From NCBI GenBank assembly GCA_900299025.1, contig OMIE01000066.1, positions 1-64,000 on the forward strand: a DNA stretch of 64,000 nt. The letters run 5' to 3'. Below, piece after piece: positions 26,810 through 36,975 of the stretch. The first letter of the stretch is position 1. Each line of letters opens with the position of its first letter. This stretch comes from Burkholderiaceae bacterium (GTDB lineage Bacteria > Pseudomonadota > Gammaproteobacteria > Burkholderiales > Burkholderiaceae_E). The position numbers and the translations under genes were made by a program. The notes below the pieces were generated by a model. It was not told the origin of the DNA. It did no database searches and was given only the letters and a program-made list of their open reading frames with translations.

Positions 26810-27700
26810 ATGAACGAGCCTAGCCTAGAATTTGCAACATCCCTCCTGATAGGTCTGGCGCGGACCTTGTCGCGCTGGCCACGGCCTGCGATGTGCCTGC
26901 TCTCGGGCATGATTGGCCGATTGGTTTACGTGCTCGTTCGACGCCGAAGGCGCATTGCGCTGACCAACCTTTCGATTGCTTTTCCCGATCAATCGGCAGC
27001 TGAGCGAGAGGCTATCGCCAAGCGACATTACAAGGCCTTTGTCATTAGCTTGATCGATCGCTTTGCGTTGTGGGAAGGTCCGGTCAAACAATTAGAACAC
27101 ATGGTTCGCGTGAGCGGTTGGACTCATCTAGAAGAGGCCCGTGCTGCTGGCCCCTTAATTGTGCTTGCCCCCCATTTTCTTGGGCTTGACGCCGGGGGTT
27201 TGTATTTGAGTTCAAAAATGCCGGTGGTTTCCGTTTATGCCCAGCAAAAGAGCCAAGCACTTACCGATGCGATGACTGCAGGTCGCGGCCGCTTTCCCGA
27301 TACCAGCTTGGTCTTGCGCAATGAGGGCTTGCGCGCGGTATTGAGGCATGTGAAGCAGGGCAAAGTGCTCTATTTGCTGCCTGATATGGATTTGGGCTCA
27401 CGTGATGCAGTGTTTGTGCCTTTTTTTGGCCTTGACGCAGCGACGGTGACCACCGTGTCGAGGCTTGCCAGGATGACCGGAGCGCAGGTGCTGCCAACGG
27501 TGACGCGCTTGCAAGGCGATGTCTATCATTTGGAGATCTTTGAGCCCTGGCGCGATCTATCGTCGCTTACGGCCGAAGCGGCCGCAGCGCGGATGAATGC
27601 ATTTATCGAGGCGCGGGTACGCGAAGACCCCCATCAGTACTTATGGACCCATCGGCGCTATAAGACAAGACCCTCAGGCGAGCCTTCGGTTTATCGCTAG
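26810..27700 (+). CDS. LpxL/LpxM-family lipid A acyltransferase (second copy)
   Basis: A 296-residue paralogue of the preceding gene. It has an N-terminal membrane segment, the conserved RRIALTNLSIAFPD region, and a catalytic H-x4-D in APHFLGLDAGG (the glutamate or aspartate variant both occur in this family). LYLLPDMDLG and the C-terminal DPHQYLWTHRRYKTRP resemble lauroyl/myristoyl acyltransferases. It is probably cotranscribed with the first copy. dapF follows after 59 bases, a gap that contains a nested palindrome around 27714-27745. Confidence 0.9.
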   Translation: MNEPSLEFATSLLIGLARTLSRWPRPAMCLLSGMIGRLVYVLVRRRRRIALTNLSIAFPDQSAAEREAIAKRHYKAFVISLIDRFALWEGPVKQLEHMVRVSGWTHLEEARAAGPLIVLAPHFLGLDAGGLYLSSKMPVVSVYAQQKSQALTDAMTAGRGRFPDTSLVLRNEGLRAVLRHVKQGKVLYLLPDMDLGSRDAVFVPFFGLDAATVTTVSRLARMTGAQVLPTVTRLQGDVYHLEIFEPWRDLSSLTAEAAAARMNAFIEARVREDPHQYLWTHRRYKTRPSGEPSVYR

Positions 27701-27759
27701 AATGCGCGATCTCTTGGGGGGTGAGAGCGTTTTAAACGACCCCAACTCTATTCGGTGCC

Positions 27760-28650
27760 ATGATGATTCGCTTTAGCAAAATGCAGGGTGCAGGTAACGA
27801 TTTTGTTGTCATCGATGCGATCGGCCAAGCGATTGACGTCGAACAAGTTGATTGGCGGCAGGTCGCCGATCGACATTTTGGGGTAGGCGCCGACCAAGTC
27901 CTTGTTGTTGAAAGGCCACAAGATCCTGGCAACGATTTCCGCTACCGCATCTTTAATGCCGACGGTGCAGAGGTTGAGCAATGCGGCAATGGTGCGCGAT
28001 GCTTTGTTCGCTTTGTCCACGAGCAAGGTTTGAGTGCAAAAAGAAAGATTGCTGTCGAAACCCTGGCTGGCCTCATTGAACCCGAACTGCTCGACGATGG
28101 CATGGTCATGGTTAATATGGGGCGGCCTGACTTTAATACCCGAGACCTGGGTTTTGTTGACTGGCAACAAGCGCGCGCTCGAGGTCACGCTGACATCGAT
28201 GATGGCATCGAACATATCCAACTTGCATCGCCTGCACCCGAGTATTTGCCTAGTCTTGAGCTTGACTTGATGTCGATGGGCAATCCCCATGCAGTGCTCT
28301 TTTTGGATGCTCCGCCTAACGATGACATGCTCGAACATCTTGGCCCATTTATTTGCACACACCCGATTTTCCCCAAGCAGGTCAATGTCGGATTTGCTTA
28401 TCTGGCGTTGCCCGATCAATTGCAATTGCGCGTCTTTGAGCGTGGTGCAGGCGAGACATTAGCCTGCGGAACTGGGGCTTGTGCCGCCGCTGTCCTCGCC
28501 TTGGCGCGAAATAAAGCCCGCGAAGGCTTGCAGGTTCGGGCGCGCGGGGGCAATCTCTGGGTCGAGTGGGCGGGGGGGCAAAGCCCGGTCATGATGACAG
28601 GGCCCGCACACACCGTGTTTGAAGGTCTCATCGTCTTGCCGACGCGTTAA
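27760..28650 (+). CDS. dapF: Diaminopimelate epimerase
   Basis: A 296-residue PLP-independent racemase that converts LL- to meso-diaminopimelate for lysine and peptidoglycan. The two catalytic cysteines are C75 in EQCGNGARC and C236 in ETLACGTGACAA, acting as the acid-base pair. The N-terminus FSKMQGAGNDFVVID is diagnostic. The start could be ATG 27760 or the adjacent ATG 27763. Followed by the DUF484-xerC pair, a common proteobacterial order (dapF-DUF484-xerC). Confidence 0.97.
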   Translation: MMIRFSKMQGAGNDFVVIDAIGQAIDVEQVDWRQVADRHFGVGADQVLVVERPQDPGNDFRYRIFNADGAEVEQCGNGARCFVRFVHEQGLSAKRKIAVETLAGLIEPELLDDGMVMVNMGRPDFNTRDLGFVDWQQARARGHADIDDGIEHIQLASPAPEYLPSLELDLMSMGNPHAVLFLDAPPNDDMLEHLGPFICTHPIFPKQVNVGFAYLALPDQLQLRVFERGAGETLACGTGACAAAVLALARNKAREGLQVRARGGNLWVEWAGGQSPVMMTGPAHTVFEGLIVLPTR

Positions 28651-28718
28651 TCATGGTCGTGCCCTTGCAAGGCAATGATGTGCCCAGGCTTGCCAAATGG
28701 TTGAATTCAGGAGTTTTC

Positions 28719-29480
28719 ATGTCAGAGGGTCGAAACGAAGATAACGAGCAACAAATTGCGCGCTGGCTTAAGTCGAATCCCGAATTTTTGCAGCGGCATC
28801 CAGAGCTCTTATCGCAGATGAAGATGCCCGATTTACATGCAGGCCGGGCTATCTCTTTGCATGAGCGCCAACTTGAGGTGATGCGTGAAAAACATCGGCA
28901 GCTCGAACATCGTTTAGCGGACCTGATGCGCGTTGCTCAAGAAAATGACTTGATCGGCGAGAAAATGCAACGCTTCACAAGGCAATTGCTCTTGCATGAG
29001 GAGCGTTCAAGCCTGGACAGGCGCTTGATTGCACTTCTGGAGGAGATATTCCAAGTGCCTCAAGTCGGTTTAAGAGTATGGCCTCTGGGCGCTGCTCGTC
29101 TAGAGCCCGGCTTGGAGCTACCGCTAAGTGGCGACGAACTCGACCGCGTTGATCAAATGCAACAGCCTTTGTGCGGCAGCCCGGCGCAAAAGCCAGGTGT
29201 GATTTGGCTTGCTGATCGGGGGCAAAACGCCCGCTCGGTTGCGCTGCTTGCCTTGCGCCGTGGCGTCGAGCCTCAGGCCTTTGGTCTTTTGGTGCTTGGC
29301 TCGGCTGATCCAGACCGATTCCATGCCCAAATGGGCACAGCTTTTTTGCAACGACTCGCCGAGTTGGTGTCTGCGGCACTCACGCCTGCGCTCGGCGCTC
29401 TTTGGGCTAAAGAAAAAAGGCCCCATGCGCCAAGCGAGCCCAGCCAAGCGAGTGACCGCAGCCAGCCTGCCAACGCCTAA
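28719..29480 (+). CDS. DUF484 family protein
   Basis: A 253-residue protein of the DUF484 (GAF-like) family. The N-terminal WLKSNPEFLQRHPELLSQM region is the family hallmark, followed by a coiled-coil segment (about 45-85, SLHERQLEVMREKHRQLEHR) and a C-terminal GAF-like domain with FGLLVLGSADPDRF. Function is unknown; the gene often lies between dapF and xerC, as here. ATG 28719 is chosen over a start 22 codons upstream because AGGAG precedes it. The C-terminal tail is Ser/Pro-rich. xerC starts one base after its stop. Confidence 0.9.
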   Translation: MSEGRNEDNEQQIARWLKSNPEFLQRHPELLSQMKMPDLHAGRAISLHERQLEVMREKHRQLEHRLADLMRVAQENDLIGEKMQRFTRQLLLHEERSSLDRRLIALLEEIFQVPQVGLRVWPLGAARLEPGLELPLSGDELDRVDQMQQPLCGSPAQKPGVIWLADRGQNARSVALLALRRGVEPQAFGLLVLGSADPDRFHAQMGTAFLQRLAELVSAALTPALGALWAKEKRPHAPSEPSQASDRSQPANA

Positions 29481-29481
29481 A

Positions 29482-30396
29482 ATGGTTGATCTTGAGCAGT
29501 ATCTTCAACGTTTAAGCAGCGAAAGGCGTTATTCAAGCCATAGTTTGAAGGCTTACAGGCAGGATTTGGTCCTTCTTGTCCCACTCCTAACCGAAGGCGG
29601 TTGGGTGCATGTTGAAGCGAGGCATTTGCGTCGATTGCTCGCCCAACTCGCTGCGCAAGGGCTCTCGCCAAGATCGCTTGGTCGTAAGCTATCGGCGTGG
29701 CGAGGCTTTTTTGATTTTCTTTTTGAGCAAAAGATTGTTGCGCACAATCCTGCGCGGCAAATCAAAGCACCGAAGATGCCTTCGCGTTTGCCCAAGGCTT
29801 TGCCAGCCGATGACAGTCAGCGATTGTTGGATTTTCCGCAAGAAGGCCCAACGGCTGCCCGTGATTTGGCCATGATGGAATTGCTTTATTCGTCGGGCCT
29901 GAGGCTTTCAGAGTTGATACAACTCGATTGTGCATACCACCCTCAGGCGCTCGGTTGGTACGACGCTGCCCAGGCCCAGGTCCATGTGCTCGGTAAGGGC
30001 TCCAAGAGGCGCGTCACGCCTGTTGGCGGCAAAGCCGTCAGAGCAATCGATGCCTGGCTCAAGCAACGTGACGAATGGCTACAAAAGCAGCCTGGCGGCA
30101 ATCAAAACGCGCTTTTCCTCGGAACTCGCGGCCAGCGGATTAGCGCTCGGTCGGTGCAACACAGGCTTGCCAGCCTAGGTCTAGCAACAGGCCTTGCAAG
30201 TCGTTTGCATCCTCATGTATTAAGGCACTCCTTTGCCAGCGATATGTTGCAATCGAGTGGGGATTTGCGCGCTGTACAAGAGCTTTTAGGCCACGCCAGT
30301 ATTGCGAGTACACAGATCTACACCTCGCTCGATTTTCAAAGGCTTACCGCGGTCTACGATAAGGCGCATCCGCGGGCTGCAAGGCGAAGCACTTAA
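29482..30396 (+). CDS. xerC: Tyrosine site-specific recombinase XerC
   Basis: A 304-residue recombinase expected to act with XerD at dif to resolve chromosome dimers. The N-terminal SAM-like core-binding domain covers about residues 1-90. The catalytic set is complete: R141 (SSGLRLSE), K172 (GKGSKRR), H245 and R248 (HPHVLRHS), H271 (LLGHASI) and nucleophile Y280. ATG 29482 follows the DUF484 stop and gives the usual XerC length; ATG 29425 inside DUF484 would add 19 residues. The dapF-DUF484-xerC context identifies it as the housekeeping XerC, not a phage integrase. Confidence 0.95.
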   Translation: MVDLEQYLQRLSSERRYSSHSLKAYRQDLVLLVPLLTEGGWVHVEARHLRRLLAQLAAQGLSPRSLGRKLSAWRGFFDFLFEQKIVAHNPARQIKAPKMPSRLPKALPADDSQRLLDFPQEGPTAARDLAMMELLYSSGLRLSELIQLDCAYHPQALGWYDAAQAQVHVLGKGSKRRVTPVGGKAVRAIDAWLKQRDEWLQKQPGGNQNALFLGTRGQRISARSVQHRLASLGLATGLASRLHPHVLRHSFASDMLQSSGDLRAVQELLGHASIASTQIYTSLDFQRLTAVYDKAHPRAARRST

Positions 30397-30397
30397 G

Positions 30398-31627
30398 ATG
30401 GCTAAAAGTCAATCGCAGCCAGTGGTTGCTGCTTTGCTGCGGCTTCGTCCGGGCAAAGAGCGCTCGCTGCTTCGCCGTCATCCATGGCTTTACCCAGGAG
30501 CGATTAGCGATGAAGGCATTAAGCTGATTGAGCGCCTACCTAGCGGCCATCCGATTGCAGTTTGCGATGCCAAAGGTCAATTTCTCGCTTGGGCATGCGG
30601 TTCGCCCCGCTCTAGTATTCGACTGCGCGCATGGAGTTTTCAAGAGAAAGAGCCACCCGATGCGGCGCTGATTGCAAAGCGTGTCTCCCAGGCCTTTGCC
30701 CGGCGGCGAGCGATTCTTGAGCAAAGCAACGCAAGGCGCATGGTGTTTGCTGAGGCCGATGGTTTACCCGGCCTGATTGTCGATCTTTACGACGAGCAGG
30801 CGGTGGTGCAAATCTTGTCGGCAGGCGCCGATTACTTTCGGGCGGCCATTGTCGATGCGATAAAGGCGCAGGGTATCGATGCCATCTACGAACGATCGGA
30901 TGCTGCTGGTGCGCAGCGCGAGGGTTTAAACGCTGGCCAGGCGGTGCTGCATGGTGCCGAGCCTGCGCCCTTAATCAGCATCCACGAGCATGGCTTGCGG
31001 TTTTTTGTCGACGTGCGGCAGGGGCATAAAACCGGGTTTTACATCGATCAACGCGATAACAGGGCGCTTATTGCCGACTTGATCAAAGCGATGGATGCTC
31101 CAAGGGTTTTGAATTGCTTTTGTTACACGGGCGGTTTTTCGCTTGCTGCCTGGGCCGCTGGCGCAGCCGAAGTGATTTCAGTTGATTCAAGCGAGTCGGC
31201 GCTTGAGCACGCTCGTAAGCAGCAAAGCCTGAATAATCTCCAAGACCGCCAAGGGCGCTGGTGGGAAGCCAATGTTTTTGAGGCCTTGGCTGGCTTGCAA
31301 CGCGAAGGCGAACGATTTGATTTGATCGTGCTCGACCCACCGAAATTTGCACCCTCGAGCCAGCATGTCGATCGTGCAGCACGTGCTTATAAAGAGATCA
31401 ATCTTAAAGCGCTCACGCTCTTGCGTCCTGGCGGCTATTTGCTGAGCTTTTCCTGCTCAGGGGCGATATCGCTTGATTTGTTTCAGAAAATTCTGGCGGG
31501 AGCGGTGATCGATGCCGGCGTTGATGCCCAGTTGCTGCGCCGCTTGGCTGCGGGTGTTGACCACCCGATGTCGATGGTGCACCCAGAAGGCGAGTATCTC
31601 AAGGGACTTTTGCTCCAGCGGGTGTAA
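30398..31627 (+). CDS. rlmI: Class I rRNA large subunit methyltransferase (RlmI-like)
   Basis: A 409-residue protein that resembles RlmI, which methylates C5 of C1962 in 23S rRNA. An N-terminal PUA-type RNA-binding domain covers about residues 12-95, with RRHPWLYPGAI. The middle carries the RlmI insert FVDVRQGHKTGFYIDQRDNR, and the methyltransferase core has VLNCFCYTGGFSLAA, LDPPKFAPSS and LLSFSCSGAIS with the catalytic cysteine. ATG 30398 begins one base after the xerC stop; the longer frame would start inside xerC. Confidence 0.92.
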   Translation: MAKSQSQPVVAALLRLRPGKERSLLRRHPWLYPGAISDEGIKLIERLPSGHPIAVCDAKGQFLAWACGSPRSSIRLRAWSFQEKEPPDAALIAKRVSQAFARRRAILEQSNARRMVFAEADGLPGLIVDLYDEQAVVQILSAGADYFRAAIVDAIKAQGIDAIYERSDAAGAQREGLNAGQAVLHGAEPAPLISIHEHGLRFFVDVRQGHKTGFYIDQRDNRALIADLIKAMDAPRVLNCFCYTGGFSLAAWAAGAAEVISVDSSESALEHARKQQSLNNLQDRQGRWWEANVFEALAGLQREGERFDLIVLDPPKFAPSSQHVDRAARAYKEINLKALTLLRPGGYLLSFSCSGAISLDLFQKILAGAVIDAGVDAQLLRRLAAGVDHPMSMVHPEGEYLKGLLLQRV

Positions 31628-31723
31628 ACTGCCCGCCCGTTCATCCATCGCTGACGGTTTGCTTGCTCTGAATGCGTCAGGGGTCGGCGTGGATGTCCTT
31701 TATTTTTGCCCCTGGGGTTGTTT

Positions 31724-32704
31724 ATGCAGTCGAGCCAACATATTCCGGTGACCGTTTTGACTGGCTTTTTGGGCAGTGGCAAGACCACCTTGCTTAAACG
31801 TATCTTGACCGAGCAACACGGCCATCGCATCGCCGTGATTGAAAACGAATTCGGTGAAGAGGGTGTGGACAATGAACTGTTGCTGCAGGATCAGCAAGAG
31901 CAAATTGTTGAGATGAATAACGGATGTATCTGCTGCACTGTCCGCGGGGATTTGGTTCGCATCCTCAACGATTTGCATCGCCGTAAAAAGGCTGGCGAGG
32001 TGCAATTCGAGCGAGTGATTATCGAAACCACCGGACTAGCTGACCCTGGGCCGGTCGCACAAACTTTTTTTATCGATGACGATATTGCCGATGCTTACTT
32101 GCTTGATGCTGTCATCACGGTGGTCGACGCCAAGCATGCGATGACACAACTCGATCAGTCCAAGGAAATCCGCGAACAGGTTGCCTTTGCCGATCGATTA
32201 CTTTTGTCTAAGGTTGATCTCATCGATGAGGATGCTTTGCAAGCACTCAAGACGCGTTTGTTGCGGATCAACCCCAGAGCACCCATGTCGGAGGTTCATT
32301 TCGGGCAGACTGATATTAAGCAGATTCTGGACATCCGTGGCTTTAATCTGAATGCGATTCTTGAAATCGACCCGCAGTTTTTAGAAACCGACGAGCATGA
32401 CCATGACGAAGACGTCAGCTCCTTTGTTTTTCGCTCGAATAAACCTTTTGACGCAGGCAAGCTTGAGGACTTTTTATCGGGCTTGATTCAGGTTTACGGC
32501 CAAGATATGTTGCGCTACAAAGGGGTGCTCTACATGAAGGGCAGCGACCGCCAGACGGTCTTCCAAGGTGTTCATCAAATGATGGGTGCTGACCAGGGTC
32601 GCAAATGGCAGGCGGGCGAGAAACCGTCTAATAAGATGGTATTCATCGGCCGTAAACTGCCCAAAGATTTGTTTATGAAGGGCTTGCAGCAATGCTTGGC
32701 CTAG
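31724..32704 (+). CDS. CobW/COG0523 family GTP-binding metal chaperone
   Basis: A 326-residue G3E GTPase. The P-loop GFLGSGKTT spans residues 14-22 (Walker A) and ENEFGEEGVDN follows. The metal-binding C-x-C-C motif is C68-I-C70-C71, and IETTGLADP precedes the C-terminal CobW domain, which includes a His/Asp-rich stretch (DEHDHDEDVS). Family members insert or allocate zinc, cobalt or iron; the YeiR/YjiA/ZNG1 group acts on zinc proteins. It lies directly upstream of a zinc-free DksA. The start ATG 31724 is preferred over a TTG six codons upstream. Confidence 0.9.
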   Translation: MQSSQHIPVTVLTGFLGSGKTTLLKRILTEQHGHRIAVIENEFGEEGVDNELLLQDQQEQIVEMNNGCICCTVRGDLVRILNDLHRRKKAGEVQFERVIIETTGLADPGPVAQTFFIDDDIADAYLLDAVITVVDAKHAMTQLDQSKEIREQVAFADRLLLSKVDLIDEDALQALKTRLLRINPRAPMSEVHFGQTDIKQILDIRGFNLNAILEIDPQFLETDEHDHDEDVSSFVFRSNKPFDAGKLEDFLSGLIQVYGQDMLRYKGVLYMKGSDRQTVFQGVHQMMGADQGRKWQAGEKPSNKMVFIGRKLPKDLFMKGLQQCLA

Positions 32705-32814
32705 AGCCAAGTCTGCCGACTCTGATGACGATTGCTTTTTCGCCTTGCAAAGATCCGCTTCAAGCAGCTTTGCATTCCCACTAACCCATTTCCTTTTGGA
32801 AGCATCTTACCGCC

Positions 32815-33312
32815 ATGGCTACGAAGACCTCAACGAACAAGCCTGCCGCAGCGCAGGTTGAGTCCACTAGCAAGCCTGCTCCCAAGAGCGCAAAGGCCTC
32901 TGCCGTAATCAACAACGAGGCTGAATTGTTGTCAATGTCAGAAGACGACTACATGAACGCCGCCCAACTTGCCTTTTTCAAGCAGCGTCTGCAAGCCGTC
33001 GAGCGTGAGCTTTTGCAAAATGCCGGCGAGACCACCGAGCATTTGCGTGAAACCGTCATCGTCCCCGATCCTGCCGATCGGGCTACGATCGAAGAGGAGC
33101 ATGCGCTTGAGTTACGGACCCGCGACCGCGAGCGTAAGCTCTTAAAGAAGGTGCAGCAGGCAATCAACCGCATCGATGTGGGCGAGTATGGATGGTGCGA
33201 GGAGACAGGCGAGCCGATCGGCTTGCAGCGTTTGCTTGCTCGGCCGACAGCGACCCTTTCCCTAGAGGCGCAACAAAGGCGCGAATTAAGGCAAAAGCTC
33301 TATGGGGACTGA
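32815..33312 (+). CDS. dksA: RNA polymerase-binding transcription factor DksA (zinc-cysteine-poor type)
   Basis: A 165-residue coiled-coil protein that enters the RNA polymerase secondary channel and works with ppGpp in the stringent response. A lysine/alanine-rich N-terminal tail (1-30) precedes the coiled coil (about 45-120), whose tip contains the conserved D-P-A-D acidic pair (PDPADRA). In the C-terminal globular domain the four zinc ligands are reduced to one: C128, then T131, S149 and A152 at the other sites ([10 protein letters not shown] and TLSLEAQ). This matches the zinc-independent form common in alpha- and betaproteobacteria. Its stop overlaps the hslV start. Confidence 0.95.
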   Translation: MATKTSTNKPAAAQVESTSKPAPKSAKASAVINNEAELLSMSEDDYMNAAQLAFFKQRLQAVERELLQNAGETTEHLRETVIVPDPADRATIEEEHALELRTRDRERKLLKKVQQAINRIDVGEYGWCEETGEPIGLQRLLARPTATLSLEAQQRRELRQKLYGD

Positions 33313-33844
33313 GTCCTTTCACGGCACCACGATATTAAGTGCACGCCGGGGTAAAAGCGTTGCGCTCGGCGGCGACGGGCAGGTCACGCTCGGTTCGGTG
33401 ATTGTCAAGGCCTCAGCCCGTAAGGTACGTCGCTTGCATCACGGCAAGGTGCTTGCGGGTTTCGCCGGCGGCACAGCCGATGCCTTTACGCTTTTTGAGC
33501 GCTTTGAGGGAAAACTTGAAAAGCACTCGGGTTTACTGCTGCGTGCGGCGGTTGAACTTGCCAAAGACTGGCGAACCGATCGCGGTTTGAGAAGGCTTGA
33601 GGCCATGCTCGCCGTGGCCGATCAGGACCACTCGCTCATCATCACGGGTCAAGGCGATGTGCTTGAGCCTGAGGACGGCTTGGTGGCGATTGGTTCGGGC
33701 GGGGCATTTGCTCAGTCGGCGGCAAAAGCATTGCTCAAGCACAGTGATTTGTCGCCAGAAGCGATGGTCCGCGAATCCTTGGCCATTGCAGCGTCGATTT
33801 GTGTTTACACCAATGAAAACTTTGTGATTGAAACCCTGCCATGA
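33302..33844 (+). CDS. hslV: ATP-dependent protease subunit HslV
   Basis: A 180-residue proteasome-like peptidase, the proteolytic core of the HslUV (ClpYQ) complex. The N-terminal threonine nucleophile is T9, exposed after removal of the first eight residues: the mature chain would start [10 protein letters not shown]. The [11 protein letters not shown] and [17 protein letters not shown] segments are diagnostic, and [15 protein letters not shown] is present. The start ATG 33302 overlaps the end of dksA by 11 bases, and the end overlaps hslU by 4 bases, so the three genes are coupled. Confidence 0.97.
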   Translation: MGTESFHGTTILSARRGKSVALGGDGQVTLGSVIVKASARKVRRLHHGKVLAGFAGGTADAFTLFERFEGKLEKHSGLLLRAAVELAKDWRTDRGLRRLEAMLAVADQDHSLIITGQGDVLEPEDGLVAIGSGGAFAQSAAKALLKHSDLSPEAMVRESLAIAASICVYTNENFVIETLP

Positions 33845-35214
33845 TGACGCCGAGAGAAATCGTCTCAGAACTCGACAAACATGTGGTGGGGCAGCAGGCA
33901 GCTAAAAGGGCTGTGGCTGTCGCTTTAAGAAATCGGTGGCGGCGCGCTCAAGTGGCCGAGCCGCTTCGCCAGGAAATTGTCCCGCGCAACATTCTGATGA
34001 TCGGCCCAACGGGCGTTGGCAAAACCGAAATCGCAAGGCGTCTGGCCAAACTGGTGCATGCGCCTTTTATTAAGGTTGAGGCAACCAAGTTCACCGAGGT
34101 TGGTTATGTTGGCCGTGATGTTGACACCATCATTCGCGATCTACTCGAAGTCGCCATCAAACAATGTCGCGACTCAGCCAAACGCAAACTTGAGCAGCAA
34201 GCGCTCGATGCAGCCGAGGACCGGATTCTGGACATCTTGCTGCCGCCAACGCGTGCTAGCGGTTTAGGTAGCGGGCTCAGTGGCCAACACAGCCAAGAAG
34301 GTGTTGATACTGCCCAGTCGTCCACCCGACAGAAGTTTCGCAAAAAGTTGCGTGAAGGCGAGCTCGACGACCGGGAGATCGAACTCGAAGTCAACCAGCC
34401 AGCGCCTGCCCTCGAAATGATGGGCCCCGCCGGTATGGAAGAGTTCACCCAGCAGTTGCAGCAATTGTTTTCGCAAATGCCAGGTAGGAAGAAGACCCGA
34501 CGCTTGCGGGTTGCCGAGGCGATAAAAATCCTTGCCGATGAGGAAGCGGCAAAACTCGTCAATGAGGACGATATTCGAAGTGAAGCGCTTGAACGCGTGG
34601 AGCAGCAAGGCATCGTCTTTATTGACGAGATCGACAAGATCGCAACCCGGTCGGATTTGCATGGTGCAGATGTCTCGCGCCAAGGGGTGCCCCGGGATTT
34701 ATTGCCCTTGGTGGAAGGAACCACCGTCAACACCAAATATGGTGCTATAAAAACCGATCATATTTTGTTTATCGCTTCGGGTGCTTTTCACTTGTCTAAG
34801 CCGAGTGATTTGATACCCGAGTTTCAGGGTCGTTTCCCGATTCGGGTCGAGTTGCAAGCCTTAACTGTGGAAGATTTTGAGCGGATTCTTCAAGCCACCG
34901 ACGCTAGCTTATTGCGACAGTACGAAGCACTGATGGGCGCCGAAGGACTTCATTTGATCTTCCAGCCGCAAGCGGTGCGACGTCTTGCTGAAATCGCGCA
35001 TCAAGTCAACGAAAGAACCGAAAATATCGGCGCACGACGATTGCACACGGTCATGGAAAAACTACTCGAAGAGATCGGTTTTGATGCCAGTGTATTGCCC
35101 AACCTCAAGCGTGACGAAAACGGCGAGCAGTCGATCGAGATCGATGCGGCATTCGTCGACCAACGACTTGCCGAAGCAGCATCACGTGAAGATTTAGCAC
35201 GTTATATTCTATAA
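33841..35214 (+). CDS. hslU: HslU ATPase subunit of the HslUV protease
   Basis: A 457-residue AAA+ unfoldase that feeds substrates to HslV. N-terminal marks are [21 protein letters not shown]; the Walker A motif is [13 protein letters not shown] and the Walker B motif is [11 protein letters not shown] pore loop (GYVGRD, residues near 89) and sensor elements follow, and the C-terminus ends in LARYIL, the tail that inserts into HslV. The intermediate I-domain (about 110-240) contains the characteristic [10 protein letters not shown] and PGRKKTRRL segments. Confidence 0.98.
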   Translation: MMTPREIVSELDKHVVGQQAAKRAVAVALRNRWRRAQVAEPLRQEIVPRNILMIGPTGVGKTEIARRLAKLVHAPFIKVEATKFTEVGYVGRDVDTIIRDLLEVAIKQCRDSAKRKLEQQALDAAEDRILDILLPPTRASGLGSGLSGQHSQEGVDTAQSSTRQKFRKKLREGELDDREIELEVNQPAPALEMMGPAGMEEFTQQLQQLFSQMPGRKKTRRLRVAEAIKILADEEAAKLVNEDDIRSEALERVEQQGIVFIDEIDKIATRSDLHGADVSRQGVPRDLLPLVEGTTVNTKYGAIKTDHILFIASGAFHLSKPSDLIPEFQGRFPIRVELQALTVEDFERILQATDASLLRQYEALMGAEGLHLIFQPQAVRRLAEIAHQVNERTENIGARRLHTVMEKLLEEIGFDASVLPNLKRDENGEQSIEIDAAFVDQRLAEAASREDLARYIL

Positions 35215-35234
35215 ATCATTTAATCGTCTATTAG

Positions 35235-36143
<909 letters not shown>

Positions 36144-36178
36144 TAACACGATTTGTTCGCGCTAATATTAAGATCGTT

Positions 36179-36919
36179 ATGAAACGTCAGGCCCTCTCGC
36201 GGCTTAAACGTCGTGACGGCCCGGTTTGGTTGCTCGATCTGGATAACACCTTGCATGATGCGGGCACGCACATCATGCCGAGGGTTAATCGAGCGATGAC
36301 CCAATGGGTTGCCAAACATCTCGCGGTTGATGAGGATGAGGCCTCGCGCTTGCGCGTTGCCTACTGGAAGCGCTACGGGGCGACTTTACTTGGCATGATT
36401 GAACACCATGCGATCAATCCTCATGCGTTTTTGCAAGACACCCATCCGCTGCCCGATTTGCTGGCAAAGCTAGGTCCCTATAAAGCGCTGCAAGAAAGCT
36501 TGCGACGGCTTAAGGGGTCGAAAGTGATTTTGACCAATGCGCCGCGTCACTATGCGCACGCCGTATTGCGTCATGCAGCGCTTGATGCTTTGGTTGAACA
36601 AGTCATTTGCATCGAGGATATGTGTTTTGCAGGACGTTTTCGTCCCAAGCCTTCGGTGGCGATGCTCAAGATGATTTGTGCAAGACTGGGTGTATCGAGC
36701 AGGCAATGCCTTCTGGTTGAAGATAGCGTTGAAAATTTGCGTGCTGCGCGAAGGCTCGGGATGCAAACGATATTAGTGTTGGAGCATGGTTGGCGAGGCC
36801 GGCCGCGAAGCGCCCACGCGGGCCATGCGCGAGTGCTCACCCATCAAGTGCATAGCGCAAGGCAATTGACCCGCTTGCTCAGTGTCCGATCGTCACCCGC
36901 GGTGAAAGCTGAGCGATGA
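36179..36919 (+). CDS. HAD-IA hydrolase, pyrimidine 5'-nucleotidase type
   Basis: A 246-residue haloacid-dehalogenase phosphatase. Motif I is LLDLDNTLHDA with nucleophile D20 and general acid D22. Motif II is ILTNAP; motif III/IV is RFRPKPS and LLVEDSVENLRAARRLGM. The class IA helical cap with AYWKRYGATLLGMIEHH resembles the SDT1/PHM8-type pyrimidine 5'-nucleotidases. The last ~35 residues are basic and not part of the fold. The gene ends 57 bases before slmA, where four imperfect copies of a 20-base ATGAGTGGG-containing unit span the junction. Confidence 0.9.
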   Translation: MKRQALSRLKRRDGPVWLLDLDNTLHDAGTHIMPRVNRAMTQWVAKHLAVDEDEASRLRVAYWKRYGATLLGMIEHHAINPHAFLQDTHPLPDLLAKLGPYKALQESLRRLKGSKVILTNAPRHYAHAVLRHAALDALVEQVICIEDMCFAGRFRPKPSVAMLKMICARLGVSSRQCLLVEDSVENLRAARRLGMQTILVLEHGWRGRPRSAHAGHARVLTHQVHSARQLTRLLSVRSSPAVKAER

Positions 36920-36975
36920 GTGAGAAGGCGCAGGGATGAGTGGGATTGTCAAGCGATGACTGGGAGGGCGCTGCC

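Noticed and set aside
27714-27745. Terminator between the second acyltransferase and dapF
   Set aside because: TTGGGG/CCCCAA arms around a CGTTTTAAACG palindrome could fold, but no T-run follows and the stem has a long loop; evidence is too weak to call.
29482-30396. Tyrosine recombinase as a phage or integron integrase
   Set aside because: The dapF-DUF484-xerC context, the absence of phage genes or att-like repeats nearby, and the XerC length argue for the housekeeping recombinase.
32746-32774. Terminator after the COG0523 GTPase gene
   Set aside because: TGCAAAG/CTTTGCA form only a 7-bp stem with a 15-base loop and no T-run, so it is not convincing.
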